Assembly (NCBI RefSeq): GCF_003259935.1
Contig: NZ_QLMH01000003.1
Coordinates: 94,628-158,627, forward strand
Length of the DNA: 64,000 nt
Origin: Paranoxybacillus vitaminiphilus
Lineage (GTDB): Bacteria; Bacillota; Bacilli; Bacillales; Anoxybacillaceae
Direction of reading: 5' to 3'
Shown: positions 9,179 to 17,950 of the stretch, piece after piece
Layout: each line of letters opens with the position of its first letter
How positions within the stretch are numbered: the first letter of the stretch is position 1
Notes under the pieces: model-generated
Databases searched by the model: none
Told to the model about the DNA's origin: nothing
Seen by the model: only the letters and a program-made list of their open reading frames with translations
Made by a program: the position numbers and the translations under genes

Positions 9179-9358
9179 GTGTATAAGGTAAAATTGTTTG
9201 ATAAAGAGCATGAAAAAGATTTGGAAAGTGCAGTAAATCAATTTCTGGCAGGATTGAACGAGGGACAACTGATTGACATTAAATATGAAGTGGCAGCCAT
9301 GGAGTCGGAAGGAGAACAAGTTTATTGTTTTTCAGCGATGGTCATTTATCGCGATTGA
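9179..9358 (+). CDS. cse60: Cse60-type sporulation protein
   Basis: A 59-residue protein beginning at GTG (9179) after GGGGAGAGAGGAAGCC. The sequence VYKVKLFDKEHEKDLESAVN...LAGLNEGQLIDIKYEVA is that of the Cse60 family, a small mother-cell protein expressed under SigE in B. subtilis. Function is unknown. About 20 bases upstream TATACAGAA resembles a SigE -10 (CATACAnT), but the -35 is not convincing. Monocistronic, with a terminator after it. Confidence 0.8.
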   Translation: MYKVKLFDKEHEKDLESAVNQFLAGLNEGQLIDIKYEVAAMESEGEQVYCFSAMVIYRD

Positions 9359-9370
9359 CTTAATAAATAC

Positions 9371-9422
9371 AAAAAGGGCTGCTTCCTATCTGAATTATAA
9401 AAAGGAAGCTCCCCCTTTTTTG
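9371..9422 (+). terminator. Terminator between cse60 and the flavoprotein gene
   Basis: AAAAAGGG..GCTTCCT pairs with AGGAAGC..CCCCTTTTTT across a 15-base loop. The A-run on the left makes it potentially bidirectional for the convergent gene ending at 9423. Confidence 0.8.
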
Positions 9423-10697
9423 TCAACCTTTTTCATTTAATGCGCTCTTTGCTGCGCTCATTCCGGCAAGCCTTCCGGTGACGAGCGCCGCGGTAATATT
9501 GTAACCGCCTGTATAGCCGTGAATATCTAAAATTTCTCCGCAAAAATAAAGTCCCTTCATGAGCTTTGACGACATTTCTTTCGGGTGAATTTCTTTGACA
9601 GATACGCCTCCCCCGGTGACAAACGCTTTTTCAAGCGGCAGCGTGCCATGGACATCGAATTGAAATTGTTTACAGTCACGCACGAATGCGCGCACTTTTT
9701 CGTTTGAGATCGTACTTGCGGTTGTTTGCGGATCGATATCATTTTTTTCTAATAAAAATAGTAAATATCGTTCCGGCAGTAATCCTTTTAGTACGTTTTT
9801 TACCGCTTTTTTTGGCTCTGCTTTTAATAATTTCACAATCTCTTGGAAAATTTCTTCCGCATTTTTATCGGGCATCGCATCAATGCTCATCGTCACTGCA
9901 TTCGTTTTCGCTTTTTTTAACTCTTTCACAACAAATTGGCTGCAACGAAGCGCCGCCGGGCCGGAGATGCCAAAATGAGTAAAAATCATATCCATTCGGT
10001 GCGTAATAACCGTTTTTCCTTTTTGGTTGAGTACGCTTAACGCTACATCGCGCAAGGAAAGGCCTTGCAAGACTCGCTCTTTAATGAATCGTTCCTCTGA
10101 AGTAATCGGTACTTCTGTTGGAAATAACTCTGTAATCGTATGTCCTGCTTTTTCTGCCCAAGCGTAACCGTCACCGGTTGAGCCGGTTTGGGGAACCGAT
10201 TTGCCGCCAACAGCGACAACAACGCTTTTAGCAGCGATAAATTCCCCTGTTTTTAACGTAATGCCGATTGTTTTGCCGTTTTCGTACTCTACATCGGCGA
10301 CGGGGGTATTGATGCGAATATGAACGTTTCGTTTTTTCAGTTCCTTCACAAGCGCGTCAACGACGGATTGCGCGCTGTCCGTCACCGGAAACATGCGGCC
10401 GTGGTCTTCTTCTTTCAGACGAATGCCAAGACGTTCGAAAAAGCGGATAATGTCTTCATTGTTGAATACGGAAAACGCGCTGTATAAAAAGCGGCCGTTT
10501 CCCGGGATATGTTTTACAAGCTCATCGACAGGCAGTCTGTTTGTCACATTGCAGCGCCCGCCGCCGGAAATCGCCAGCTTGCGTCCGAGCTTGTCCCCTT
10601 TATCGATAAGCAATACTTTTGCCCCTTGCTCTCCGGCCGCAATCGCCGCCATTAATCCAGAAGGGCCGCCGCCGACGACAATCACATCATACTTCAT
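9423..10697 (-). CDS. ytfP: FAD-dependent oxidoreductase, HI0933/YhiN family (YtfP)
   Basis: This 424-residue flavoprotein has an N-terminal dinucleotide fold [28 protein letters not shown], the conserved [10 protein letters not shown] stretch near residue 44 and the C-terminal FAD signature [17 protein letters not shown]. Together these define the HI0933-like (BaiN/YhiN) group of flavin reductases. The substrate in Bacillus is not established. Length is normal. It is monocistronic and divergent from murJ with about 130 bases between the starts; GGTTGGTGAAGAT precedes the ATG. Confidence 0.88.
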   Translation of the reverse strand: MKYDVIVVGGGPSGLMAAIAAGEQGAKVLLIDKGDKLGRKLAISGGGRCNVTNRLPVDELVKHIPGNGRFLYSAFSVFNNEDIIRFFERLGIRLKEEDHGRMFPVTDSAQSVVDALVKELKKRNVHIRINTPVADVEYENGKTIGITLKTGEFIAAKSVVVAVGGKSVPQTGSTGDGYAWAEKAGHTITELFPTEVPITSEERFIKERVLQGLSLRDVALSVLNQKGKTVITHRMDMIFTHFGISGPAALRCSQFVVKELKKAKTNAVTMSIDAMPDKNAEEIFQEIVKLLKAEPKKAVKNVLKGLLPERYLLFLLEKNDIDPQTTASTISNEKVRAFVRDCKQFQFDVHGTLPLEKAFVTGGGVSVKEIHPKEMSSKLMKGLYFCGEILDIHGYTGGYNITAALVTGRLAGMSAAKSALNEKG

Positions 10698-10826
10698 ATT
10701 ATCTTCACCAACCTTTCAATCGCTTTCCATTATAAATGAATGAAGAAAGTTTCTCGACTTAAACGGGAATATGATAAAATACTATAGTTACGATTTGAAA
10801 AGCTTTCGTGCTAAGGAAGGGATATT

Positions 10827-12449
10827 ATGTCATCGTCGAATTTACTGCGCGGAACGCTCATTTTAACCATTGGTGTTATGCTGTCCCGCTTGCTCGGATT
10901 AATTTATGTATTTCCGTTTGAAGCGCTTGTAGGCGATCGCGGCGGTGCACTGTACGGTTACGGTTATGTGCCATATACGATTTTTATCAGCATTGCGACA
11001 ATGGGGGTTCCGCTTGCTGTTTCTAAATTTGTGTCTAAATATAATGCATTAGGGGAATACCGCGTTGGCAGAAGACTGTTTCAATCAGGCTTGCTGCTAA
11101 TGTCATTCACTGGCTTTTTGTCATTCGCTATATTATATACGATTGCGCCGATGATTGCACCATTGGTGATTAGCGACGGCGGAAATGGAAATACAGTCGA
11201 AGATGTAACGACAGTCATCCGCGCTGTTAGTTTTGCCCTTTTGCTCGTCCCGCTCATGAGCTTGATTCGCGGTTTTTTCCAAGGGCACGAATCAATGGGA
11301 CCTACGGCCATTTCGCAGGTCATTGAGCAGCTTGTTCGCATCATCTTTTTGCTTGGAAGTTGTTATGTCGTGCTGAAAGTGTTAGACGGCTCTTTAGTAA
11401 CAGCGATCAGTTTGTCTACATTTGCCGCATTTATCGGGGCGTTAGGCGGTTTAGGTGTATTAATTTGGTATTGGTTCAAACGAAAAGAGGCTCTTGACGA
11501 ATTGTTACAAAAAGATAAGGGACAGCTTCAACCATCGCTTTCGGATATGTATAAAGAGTTGATTATGTATGCTGCACCGTTTGTTTTTACCGGCTTGGCG
11601 ATGCCTCTTTTTCAATTAATTGACCTGTTTACATTTAACCGGGCGATGGCAAGCATTGGACTCGCTGCTGTTTCTGAGAAGGCTTATGCGATTTTTAATA
11701 TATGGGTGCAAAAATTAATTATTATTCCTGTTACGCTGGCGACATCCTTTAGTTTAACGTTAATTCCAGCGATTACAAAATCATATATCGAACGCAACCG
11801 GAAGCTATTAAGAAAACAGCTTAATCAAACGTTCCAAGTAATGTTATTTTTAACATTGCCGGCAGTGGCTGGCATGGCATTATTAGCCGAACCGGTATAT
11901 ACGACCTTTTACGGCTACGATAAACTTGGGAGCGAAGTGTTGCGATGGTATGCACCGGCAGCGATTTTCTTTGCGCTCTTTTCCGTTACCTCTGCGATAT
12001 TGCAAGGAATTAACAAACAACGCTTCACTGTTATTGGCTTAACAATCGGATTGTTTGTAAAACTCATTTTTAACTATTATTTCATTACAAAATTTGCGAC
12101 AATCGGGGCTGTTTTGGCGACTACTCTTGGTTATTTCGTATCGGTGGCATTCAATTTATGGATCATTAAAAAGTATGCAAAATACCGTTATCGCCTCGTT
12201 TTTCGCCGAACTTTATTAATGGGAATTTTTACGGCGATCATGTGCATCGTAGTAAGTGTTGTTGTCGCTTTATTGGAGATTGCGTTGCATTATAACGGCG
12301 GCAAGTTTGATTCGATTGTCCTCGTTTTTATTGGTGCGCTTGTTGGAGCAGCTGCTTATTTTTATATGAGCTATCGCTCCGAACTGCTTATATATTTGTT
12401 CGGCGATCGCTTTGCATTTTTAAGAAAGAAAAAAAGGGCCGACCCATAA
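10827..12449 (+). CDS. murJ: Lipid II flippase MurJ/YtgP (MOP superfamily)
   Basis: A 540-residue integral membrane protein with about 14 hydrophobic segments, beginning LLRGTLILTIGVMLSRLLGLIYVFPF. That opening is the MVF/MurJ signature shared by YtgP, SpoVB and YkvU. Length and gene context (next to ytfP and an RsuA-type gene) indicate YtgP, the MurJ equivalent of B. subtilis that exports lipid II for peptidoglycan synthesis. GGAAGGGATATT precedes the ATG. The last codons (Lys-Gly-Arg-Ala-Asp-Pro-stop) are encoded by the left arm of a palindromic repeat, so the C-terminal tail was altered or supplied by that element. Confidence 0.88.
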   Translation: MSSSNLLRGTLILTIGVMLSRLLGLIYVFPFEALVGDRGGALYGYGYVPYTIFISIATMGVPLAVSKFVSKYNALGEYRVGRRLFQSGLLLMSFTGFLSFAILYTIAPMIAPLVISDGGNGNTVEDVTTVIRAVSFALLLVPLMSLIRGFFQGHESMGPTAISQVIEQLVRIIFLLGSCYVVLKVLDGSLVTAISLSTFAAFIGALGGLGVLIWYWFKRKEALDELLQKDKGQLQPSLSDMYKELIMYAAPFVFTGLAMPLFQLIDLFTFNRAMASIGLAAVSEKAYAIFNIWVQKLIIIPVTLATSFSLTLIPAITKSYIERNRKLLRKQLNQTFQVMLFLTLPAVAGMALLAEPVYTTFYGYDKLGSEVLRWYAPAAIFFALFSVTSAILQGINKQRFTVIGLTIGLFVKLIFNYYFITKFATIGAVLATTLGYFVSVAFNLWIIKKYAKYRYRLVFRRTLLMGIFTAIMCIVVSVVVALLEIALHYNGGKFDSIVLVFIGALVGAAAYFYMSYRSELLIYLFGDRFAFLRKKKRADP

Positions 12450-12547
12450 GTGCCTGACCTCACACGCATCTCACAAATATATCGTTCATTTGTCCTATAT
12501 ACCGTGTTGTGGGGCTCTGACATTTTAGCTTTTGGGTCAGCTTCCTT
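12434..12547. repeat. Palindromic 3'-end repeat, long form, copy 1
   Basis: Outer arms GGGCCGACCCA (12436-12446) and TGGGTCAGC (12533-12541), middle arms CTGACCTCAC and GTGGGGCTCTGAC, inner arms CACAAATATAT and ATATA..GTG. It lies between convergent murJ and the PG-rich gene, and contains the murJ stop codon. Outer-arm class ACCCA/TGGGT, as in the copy at 46584. Confidence 0.85.
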
Positions 12548-12552
12548 ACACA

Positions 12553-12798
12553 TTAAAAACCGTCTGAAAAAGGGAAACCAAGTTGACGCTCTACTCGTTG
12601 AAGACGGCGGTTTAAACGGTTTAAGCGTTCTGTATGACGCTGTAATGTTCTTTCGATTTGATTGAGACGTTGTTCGATGTTTCCAGGAAAGCCTGGATAG
12701 CCAGGGGTTCCAGGGGTTCCAAGGGTTCCTGGATAACCACCAGGAAAACCACCAGGGTAGCCTGGAATGCCAGTAGGTTGTTGCTGACGATAATCCAT
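12553..12798 (-). CDS. Short Pro-Gly-rich protein with C-terminal coiled coil
   Basis: An 81-residue product. Residues 8-40 are a collagen-like, Tyr/Pro/Gly-rich stretch (repeats of GYPG, GGFPGG and GTPG). Residues 41-75 form a regular amphipathic helix of ERxLNRLNRRLQRVERQ type. The ATG at 12798 follows AGAGAGGAG at good spacing; a longer reading to 12912 has no ribosome site. The layout resembles small exosporium or spore-surface proteins of Bacillaceae, where a PG-rich part is displayed and a helix multimerises, but no family is recognised. It ends six bases from a palindromic repeat. Confidence 0.65.
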   Translation of the reverse strand: MDYRQQQPTGIPGYPGGFPGGYPGTLGTPGTPGYPGFPGNIEQRLNQIERTLQRHTERLNRLNRRLQRVERQLGFPFSDGF

Positions 12799-12911
12799 GT
12801 TTGAAAACTCCTCTCTGTTGTTTCTTCTTAAGCAGTGTATGTAATAGTGATAAAAGCGGACTAGACGAATGCCTAAAAAAACAAAAAATTCACGAAAGGA
12901 TGGGGTGAACA

Positions 12912-13637
12912 TTGAGTTTACGGATTGATAAGCTGCTAGCCAATATGGGCTATGGAACGCGCAAAGAAGTGAAAAAGTTGCTAAAGTCAGGCGTTGTAAA
13001 AGTAGATGATGTCATTGTGAAGGATCCGAAGATGCAGGTGAACCCCGATGAACAGGTTGTAACGGTATGGGGAGAAGAAGTTCAATATAAAGAATTTATA
13101 TATTTAATGATGAACAAACCGCCTGGAGTCATCTCAGCTACCGAAGATGTCGTGCAGGAAACGGTTATTGATTTGCTTGAAGAAGAGGACAAAATTTTTG
13201 CGCCGTTTCCGGTTGGACGATTGGACAAGGATACGGAAGGATTATTGTTACTGACAACTGACGGGCAACTTGCCCATCAGTTGTTGTCACCGAAAAAACA
13301 TGTTCCGAAAACGTATTTTGCTGTCATTGATGGTGAGGTCACAGAAGCGGATGTTGCGGCGTTTCGTCAAGGGATTGTTCTTGATGACGGCTATAAAACA
13401 AAACCAGCCGAGCTTGTTATTTTAAAATCGGGGATTCGCTCTGATGTAGAAGTGACGATTACAGAAGGGAAATTTCATCAAGTAAAACGAATGTTTCAAG
13501 CTGTAGGGAAACGTGTCGTCTATTTAAAGAGAATTCAAATGGGACCGCTTTCGCTTGATGAGTCGCTTGCACTTGGCGAGTATCGCGAATTAACGGATGA
13601 AGAAGTGGCATTATTAAAAAGCTTTCAGCAAACGTAA
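12912..13637 (+). CDS. ytzG: Pseudouridine synthase, RsuA/RluB family (YtzG)
   Basis: This 241-residue enzyme converts uridine to pseudouridine in rRNA. An N-terminal S4 RNA-binding domain (RIDKLLANMGYGTRKEVKKLL) is followed by the RsuA-type catalytic domain with the conserved FPVGRLDKDTEGLLLLTTDG near residue 97, whose Asp is the nucleophile. Length suits RsuA (16S U516), although a 23S target cannot be excluded. The start is a TTG at 12912 after AAAGGATGGGGTGAAC. A terminator follows directly. Confidence 0.85.
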   Translation: MSLRIDKLLANMGYGTRKEVKKLLKSGVVKVDDVIVKDPKMQVNPDEQVVTVWGEEVQYKEFIYLMMNKPPGVISATEDVVQETVIDLLEEEDKIFAPFPVGRLDKDTEGLLLLTTDGQLAHQLLSPKKHVPKTYFAVIDGEVTEADVAAFRQGIVLDDGYKTKPAELVILKSGIRSDVEVTITEGKFHQVKRMFQAVGKRVVYLKRIQMGPLSLDESLALGEYRELTDEEVALLKSFQQT

Positions 13638-13647
13638 CGAAAAAAAT

Positions 13648-13673
13648 GGAACCTTCACAACAGGTTCCTTTTT
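13648..13673 (+). terminator. Terminator after the pseudouridine synthase gene
   Basis: GGAACCT (13648-13654) and AGGTTCC (13662-13668) followed by TTTTT. Confidence 0.85.
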
Positions 13674-13765
13674 ATATCAATATTCATTGTTTACTGTTTG
13701 GCATATTGAGGCTAACAGCTTGGAGTGTTGAATAACCTCTCACCTTTCTCTCTAGAGAATCCCAA

Positions 13766-13987
13766 TTAAGAGGACATTTTCACCTTCTTATTGGTTGTTG
13801 TCCATTTGCCCTTGCTTGGGCTGCGAACTAGGTCGTTATATGCTAACACGTTCAAATCTCGTTGAATCGTTCTTGGGGTGATGCCAAATTCATCAACGAG
13901 TTCCTGCGTTGTTACTGTTCCACGTTCATTGATGAACATGTAAACAGATTTAATACGCGTTAGCATCCGATGAGTTGAAGGTTTCAA
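13766..13987 (-). CDS. ytzE: Small DeoR-type regulator (YtzE)
   Basis: A 73-residue protein consisting only of the DeoR-family winged helix: RIKSVYMFINERGTVTTQELVDEFGITPRTIQRDLNVLAYNDLV. It lacks the sugar-phosphate sensor domain of full-length DeoR proteins, as B. subtilis YtzE does. The start is taken as TTG at 13987, with GGGAGTGG just upstream; a longer reading from 14035 has no ribosome site and an unlikely Cys-rich start. An unusual pair of inverted sequences between this gene and pepV (14074-14176) could be its operator. Confidence 0.75.
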   Translation of the reverse strand: MKPSTHRMLTRIKSVYMFINERGTVTTQELVDEFGITPRTIQRDLNVLAYNDLVRSPSKGKWTTTNKKVKMSS

Positions 13988-14073
13988 AAGACCACTCCCT
14001 ATCATTCGTAATCCGCATGGCGCAACACACTTCAACCTAGATGAGAGATTATTTCTTAAGATGTCTCTTTTAC

Positions 14074-14176
14074 TATCATTTTACACGAGCATAAGCGAAA
14101 AATGCCACAATTGTTGTGTAATTAACAAAACATTCGTATATTTCCACCATTTTCTTATGCTAGTGTAAAAATGATA
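14074..14176. promoter_or_regulatory. Divergent pair of 22-base inverted sequences between ytzE and pepV
   Basis: The 22 bases at 14074-14095 (TATCATTTTACACGAG, then CATAAG) recur in reverse complement at 14154-14176 with one mismatch and one extra T. The copies are about 58 bases apart. They may be operators or mirrored promoter elements in the 378-base gap between ytzE and pepV. Nothing else is recognised in the gap apart from the weak pepV promoter. Confidence 0.5.
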
Positions 14177-14302
14177 CTTACATTATAACAAAAATAAAGA
14201 ATAATTTTACAACTTTTCTTGCTTTTTTATTGAAAAATGTGTGAATCATTTTAGAAATTTGTTAACGAAATGCCGGTTGTTCATACACGCTGCTTCATTA
14301 TT

Positions 14303-14332
14303 TTGACATTTTTAGGTTTTGTATGATACGTT
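14303..14332 (+). promoter_or_regulatory. Possible SigA promoter of pepV
   Basis: A perfect TTGACA at 14303-14308 with TACGTT at 14327-14332 after 18 bases. The -10 is poor; TATGAT at 14322 would be a better hexamer but is too close. Confidence 0.35.
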
Positions 14333-14365
14333 GTCAGGGAAGAACGTTGAAGGAAGGGATTCGCC

Positions 14366-15778
14366 ATGAACATTAATTGGATGGAAGAAGTATTAAAACG
14401 AAAAGAAGAGCTTATTCGTGATACACAGCAATTTTTACGCATTAAAAGCGTGCTTGACGAAGCAAGTGCTACAAAAGAAGCTCCGCTCGGACAAGGGGTA
14501 TACGAGGCGCTTCAATATTTGCTTCGCCGCGGCGAAGCAGAAGGTTTTACGGCGAAAAATGTGGACGGTTTGGCAGGGCATTTAGAGTTTGGACAAGGGG
14601 AAGAACTGGTTGGGGTTTTATGCCATGTCGATGTTGTTCCGCCTGGAGACGGATGGACAAGTGATCCTTTTTCTGCAGAAATTCGCGATGGGAAAATTTA
14701 TGCCCGCGGAGCCATTGATGATAAAGGACCGACCATGGCCGCTTTTTATGCGATGAAAATTGTGAAGGAACTAGGATTGCCATTAAAGAAACGGGTGCGG
14801 ATGATTATTGGCACGGACGAGGAAAGCAATTGGCGCTGTGTGGACCATTATTTTAAACACGAGGAAATGCCGACGATGGGGTTTGCACCGGATGCGGATT
14901 TTCCAATCATTTATGCCGAAAAAGGCATTGCTGATTTTGATTTGTGTCAGAAACCTGTCGAGACAAATGAAAATGGCGATATTCAATTGCAATCGTTCCA
15001 ATCCGGGCTTCGCTATAACATGGTTCCAGATTTTGCTGAAGCGGTATTGTTAGTGAAAAATGGACAAAGTAATGAAATTAAGCAGTATTTTGAACAGTTT
15101 CTTCACACGAACGGCCTAAACGGTCAGGCGGCTGTCAATGATAAAACAGTCACATTGCGGCTTGAAGGAGTTTCCGCTCACGGTGCGGAGCCGAACAACG
15201 GAAAAAACGCCGGACTTTTTATGGCGAGTTTTTTAGCTCGAGTATCATTGGATAAAAATGCCCAAGCATTTATTCGTTTCGTTAATGATTATTTTGTCGG
15301 AGATTCGCGCGGGGGTGCGCTTGGGGTTGCTTATTCTGATGATATTACCGGTGATTTAACGATTAACGTCGGTATTTTATCCTATCGTCAAGAAACGGGC
15401 GGAAAGTTAGGGGTAAATTTGCGTTACCCGGTAACGAACGATATGGAACAAACGAAGAAAACGATTGAACAAGTTTGTGAAAAATGCGGATTTACGCTTG
15501 AAAACTTCAGCGGTCTCAAGGCGCATCATATTGACAAAAACCATGTTCTTGTCAAGACGCTGCAACGTGTGTATGAGGAACAAACCGGCGAAAAAGCGTT
15601 TTTAATTTCCATCGGCGGTGCGACGTATGCCCGTTCATTAAACGCTGGTGTTGCCTTTGGGCCGCAGTTTCCGGGAAGACCGGATGTCGCTCACCAAAAG
15701 GATGAATATATTATGATCGAAGATTTATTAAAAGCGACGGCCATTTATGCCCAAGCGATTTACGAGCTTGCGAAATGA
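14366..15778 (+). CDS. pepV: Dipeptidase PepV (M20 family)
   Basis: A 470-residue cytosolic zinc dipeptidase of the M20A/PepV group, which cleaves a broad range of dipeptides. Metal-binding motifs are VGVLCHVDVVPPGDGW (His and the catalytic Asp near residue 90), YARGAIDDKGP (bridging Asp near residue 118) and the GTDEESNW acidic pair near residue 151. SAHGAEPNNGKNAG marks the dimerisation/lid domain. C-terminal GGATYARSLNAGVAFGP and a late His (DVAHQKDEY) complete the site. GAAGGAAGGGATTCGCC precedes the ATG. Next to the small DeoR regulator gene. Confidence 0.92.
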   Translation: MNINWMEEVLKRKEELIRDTQQFLRIKSVLDEASATKEAPLGQGVYEALQYLLRRGEAEGFTAKNVDGLAGHLEFGQGEELVGVLCHVDVVPPGDGWTSDPFSAEIRDGKIYARGAIDDKGPTMAAFYAMKIVKELGLPLKKRVRMIIGTDEESNWRCVDHYFKHEEMPTMGFAPDADFPIIYAEKGIADFDLCQKPVETNENGDIQLQSFQSGLRYNMVPDFAEAVLLVKNGQSNEIKQYFEQFLHTNGLNGQAAVNDKTVTLRLEGVSAHGAEPNNGKNAGLFMASFLARVSLDKNAQAFIRFVNDYFVGDSRGGALGVAYSDDITGDLTINVGILSYRQETGGKLGVNLRYPVTNDMEQTKKTIEQVCEKCGFTLENFSGLKAHHIDKNHVLVKTLQRVYEEQTGEKAFLISIGGATYARSLNAGVAFGPQFPGRPDVAHQKDEYIMIEDLLKATAIYAQAIYELAK

Positions 15779-15827
15779 TTTTCTTTCCAATATATGTTAC
15801 ATAGTATATAGTGTTATATAGAGAGAG

Positions 15828-15936
15828 AGGCTGTCTCAAAAACTAGGCTCCTCAACCACAATATATGGGCACCGGAAGGAAAAAGCCCTAAATATTGTTA
15901 TGGTTCGAGGAAGTCAAAACCTTATGAGACAGCCTT
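15828..15936. repeat. Palindromic 3'-end repeat, diverged long form, copy 2
   Basis: Outer arms AGGCTGTCTCA (15828-15838) and TGAGACAGCCT (15925-15935), middle arms TCCTC-ACC and GGT-GAGGA, inner arms CAATAT/ATATTG and GGGC/GCCC. The interior differs in sequence from other copies but keeps the same nested plan. It lies between pepV and the MFS gene, which run in the same direction. Confidence 0.85.
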
Positions 15937-15970
15937 ATTTTCATGAATGAAAGAATGTGGGGGAAACATC

Positions 15971-17161
15971 ATGGATTTTGTGTTAAAACGCGGAGAACGA
16001 CAAAGTAAGTGGACATTTCAACTGTTTTATTTTTTAACATTTTTTGCTTTCGGCTCATTATTTCCGCTATTGTCGGTTTATTTGAAAGAGACGGTAGGAC
16101 TATCAGGGACAGAAATTGGTACAATTATGTCGATTAGCCCAATTGTAATGATTTTTGTTCAGCCGTTTTGGGGAATGATTAGTGATTATACACAAAGGCC
16201 GGTTGCTGTTTTAACGATTACATTAATTGGGACAGCGTTGTTCGGAATTGTTTATTCGTTCGTCGAGCAATACGTATGGTTTCTCGTTGTTTCCGCTTTA
16301 TTAGCATTTACTCAAAGCGCGATTGTTCCGCTTTCGGACAGTATCACCCTTAATTATGTGCAAAAGTCAAAAGGAAATTATGGCGCGATTCGCCTCTGGG
16401 GAGCAATTGGCTTTGCTGTTTCGGTGCTTGTCGGCGGCTGGCTTTCAGAGAAGTTTTTTATTGACATGATTTTTTATTTGTTTACTTTTATTTTATGCTT
16501 AGCTGCACTGTTTGCTTGGAAGCTGCCGCGTGAGAACCAAACGATGAGCGTGCGGATTTTTGCAGGAATGGCTCAATTAATTAAGGTGCCGAAGTTTTTA
16601 TTATTTTTATTAACGACGTTTCTTGTGTTTGGGCCGATTTATGCAAACAATTTTTATTTTGGTGTATTTATAAAGGAAATCGGCGGTACGTTAACAGGAG
16701 TAGGCATTGCTTTTTTATTGGCGGCGGGAAGTGAAGCACCGTTTATGAAAGTAGCAGACTCATTTATTCGCCGCTATGGTATGGTGCCGATTTTATTATT
16801 TGCTGCTTCGATTTCGGCATGCCGCTGGCTGTTTTATTTTTTTGAACCGCCGTTAATACTTGTTTATGCGACAACAATTGCCCAAGGTTTTTCCGTTGGC
16901 CTGTTCATTCCCGCTGCCTTGCAATATGTTCGCGATATAGCCCCTGACGGTGTGCGCGCTACAGCCGTTTCTCTTTATTCGGCAGTTGGCAACGGATTAG
17001 GAAGTTGGTTTTGCACGTTTGTCGGCGGCTATATTCTCGAACAGTGGCCTGCCGGACATGTATATTTATTCTTTAGCATTTTAACGTTTATCGGTTTGCT
17101 GATTTTATTTGCCATTATGACGTTAGATAGAAGAAAAAAAGCTGTTGCTCATCATCATTGA
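15971..17161 (+). CDS. MFS transporter of the nucleoside/LacY-like group
   Basis: A 396-residue, 12-segment transporter. The early stretch LFPLLSVYLKETVGLSGTEIGTIMSISPIVMIFVQPFWGMISDYTQRP gives the MFS loop 2-3 motif, and GNYGAIRLWGAIGFAVSVLVGGWLSEKF is the segment-5 region typical of the NHS/LacY-like (PPP-like) group, a useful hint that it carries a sugar or nucleoside-like solute in symport. The substrate is not known. The ATG at 15971 has GGGGGAAA at good spacing, better than an upstream in-frame ATG at 15947. It corresponds in place to an MFS gene next to ytjP/pepV in B. subtilis. Confidence 0.8.
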   Translation: MDFVLKRGERQSKWTFQLFYFLTFFAFGSLFPLLSVYLKETVGLSGTEIGTIMSISPIVMIFVQPFWGMISDYTQRPVAVLTITLIGTALFGIVYSFVEQYVWFLVVSALLAFTQSAIVPLSDSITLNYVQKSKGNYGAIRLWGAIGFAVSVLVGGWLSEKFFIDMIFYLFTFILCLAALFAWKLPRENQTMSVRIFAGMAQLIKVPKFLLFLLTTFLVFGPIYANNFYFGVFIKEIGGTLTGVGIAFLLAAGSEAPFMKVADSFIRRYGMVPILLFAASISACRWLFYFFEPPLILVYATTIAQGFSVGLFIPAALQYVRDIAPDGVRATAVSLYSAVGNGLGSWFCTFVGGYILEQWPAGHVYLFFSILTFIGLLILFAIMTLDRRKKAVAHHH

Positions 17162-17315
17162 TTTCTTGGAAGAGCAAATAATTTATAAATAGGATGTTGT
17201 GTCTATTATAAAGAGAAATTTGTCTTGATTTTTATTACAAAAATTTGAAGGGAATATGAAATTTGATAAAATTATGAAACAATCATGTTCGTTTAAAAAG
17301 AAAGGGGCAAGGGAT

Positions 17316-17882
17316 GTGAGAAAAAATCATTATTTTATCGCTGTACCGATTCCGACAGAAATTAGCGAGCGGCTTGTCCAGCTGCAAGCTGAGCTGAAGG
17401 AATTATTTCCGTTTCGCAGCTGGGTACATAAACAAGATTATCATATTACACTCGCCTTTTTAGGGGAGGCCTCCTCTATCCAATTGGAGCAAGTGAAGCA
17501 GGCAATGGAACGAATCGCCAAGTCGCACGATTCGTTCATGCTTACATTGGATACAATCAGTACGTTTGGTAATCGCTCGGCACCGAGAATTTTATGGCAA
17601 GGGGTGAAGGAAGAGCCGAAATTGCGTGAACTTCGAGATGATGTTTATTACGCTTGTATCGATATCGGCTTTTCGTTAGATCAACGTCCGTTTGCTCCTC
17701 ATATTACAATGGCGCGCAAATGGCAAGGAGAGACAGAGTTTGCATTGGGAAAAATAAGGGCGATAACCGCAGGCAAAGTGGAAAATGTTTCATTTCTTGC
17801 AGATCGCATTGTATTGTATCAAACTCATTTAGAGAGAGTGCCAAAATATGAGCCGTTGTTCATATGTCCGCTTTTGCAATAA
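17316..17882 (+). CDS. thpR: RNA 2',3'-cyclic phosphodiesterase ThpR (YtlP, LigT family)
   Basis: A 188-residue protein of the 2H phosphoesterase fold. Two HxTx motifs, HITLAFLG near residue 42 and HITMAR near residue 130, form the active site that opens 2',3'-cyclic phosphates on RNA; the older name is 2'-5' RNA ligase. The N-terminal HYFIAVPIP and the spacing of the motifs are standard for the LigT/ThpR family. The start is a GTG at 17316, after GAAAGGGGCAAGGGAT; the upstream extension to 17256 has a weak site and lies outside the conserved domain. Confidence 0.88.
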   Translation: MRKNHYFIAVPIPTEISERLVQLQAELKELFPFRSWVHKQDYHITLAFLGEASSIQLEQVKQAMERIAKSHDSFMLTLDTISTFGNRSAPRILWQGVKEEPKLRELRDDVYYACIDIGFSLDQRPFAPHITMARKWQGETEFALGKIRAITAGKVENVSFLADRIVLYQTHLERVPKYEPLFICPLLQ

Positions 17883-17950
17883 CAGTGGAGTATTCGTGAA
17901 AGATTGATTATATTATAAAGATAGAATGCTCTTATTTTGGAGGTTGTTTG

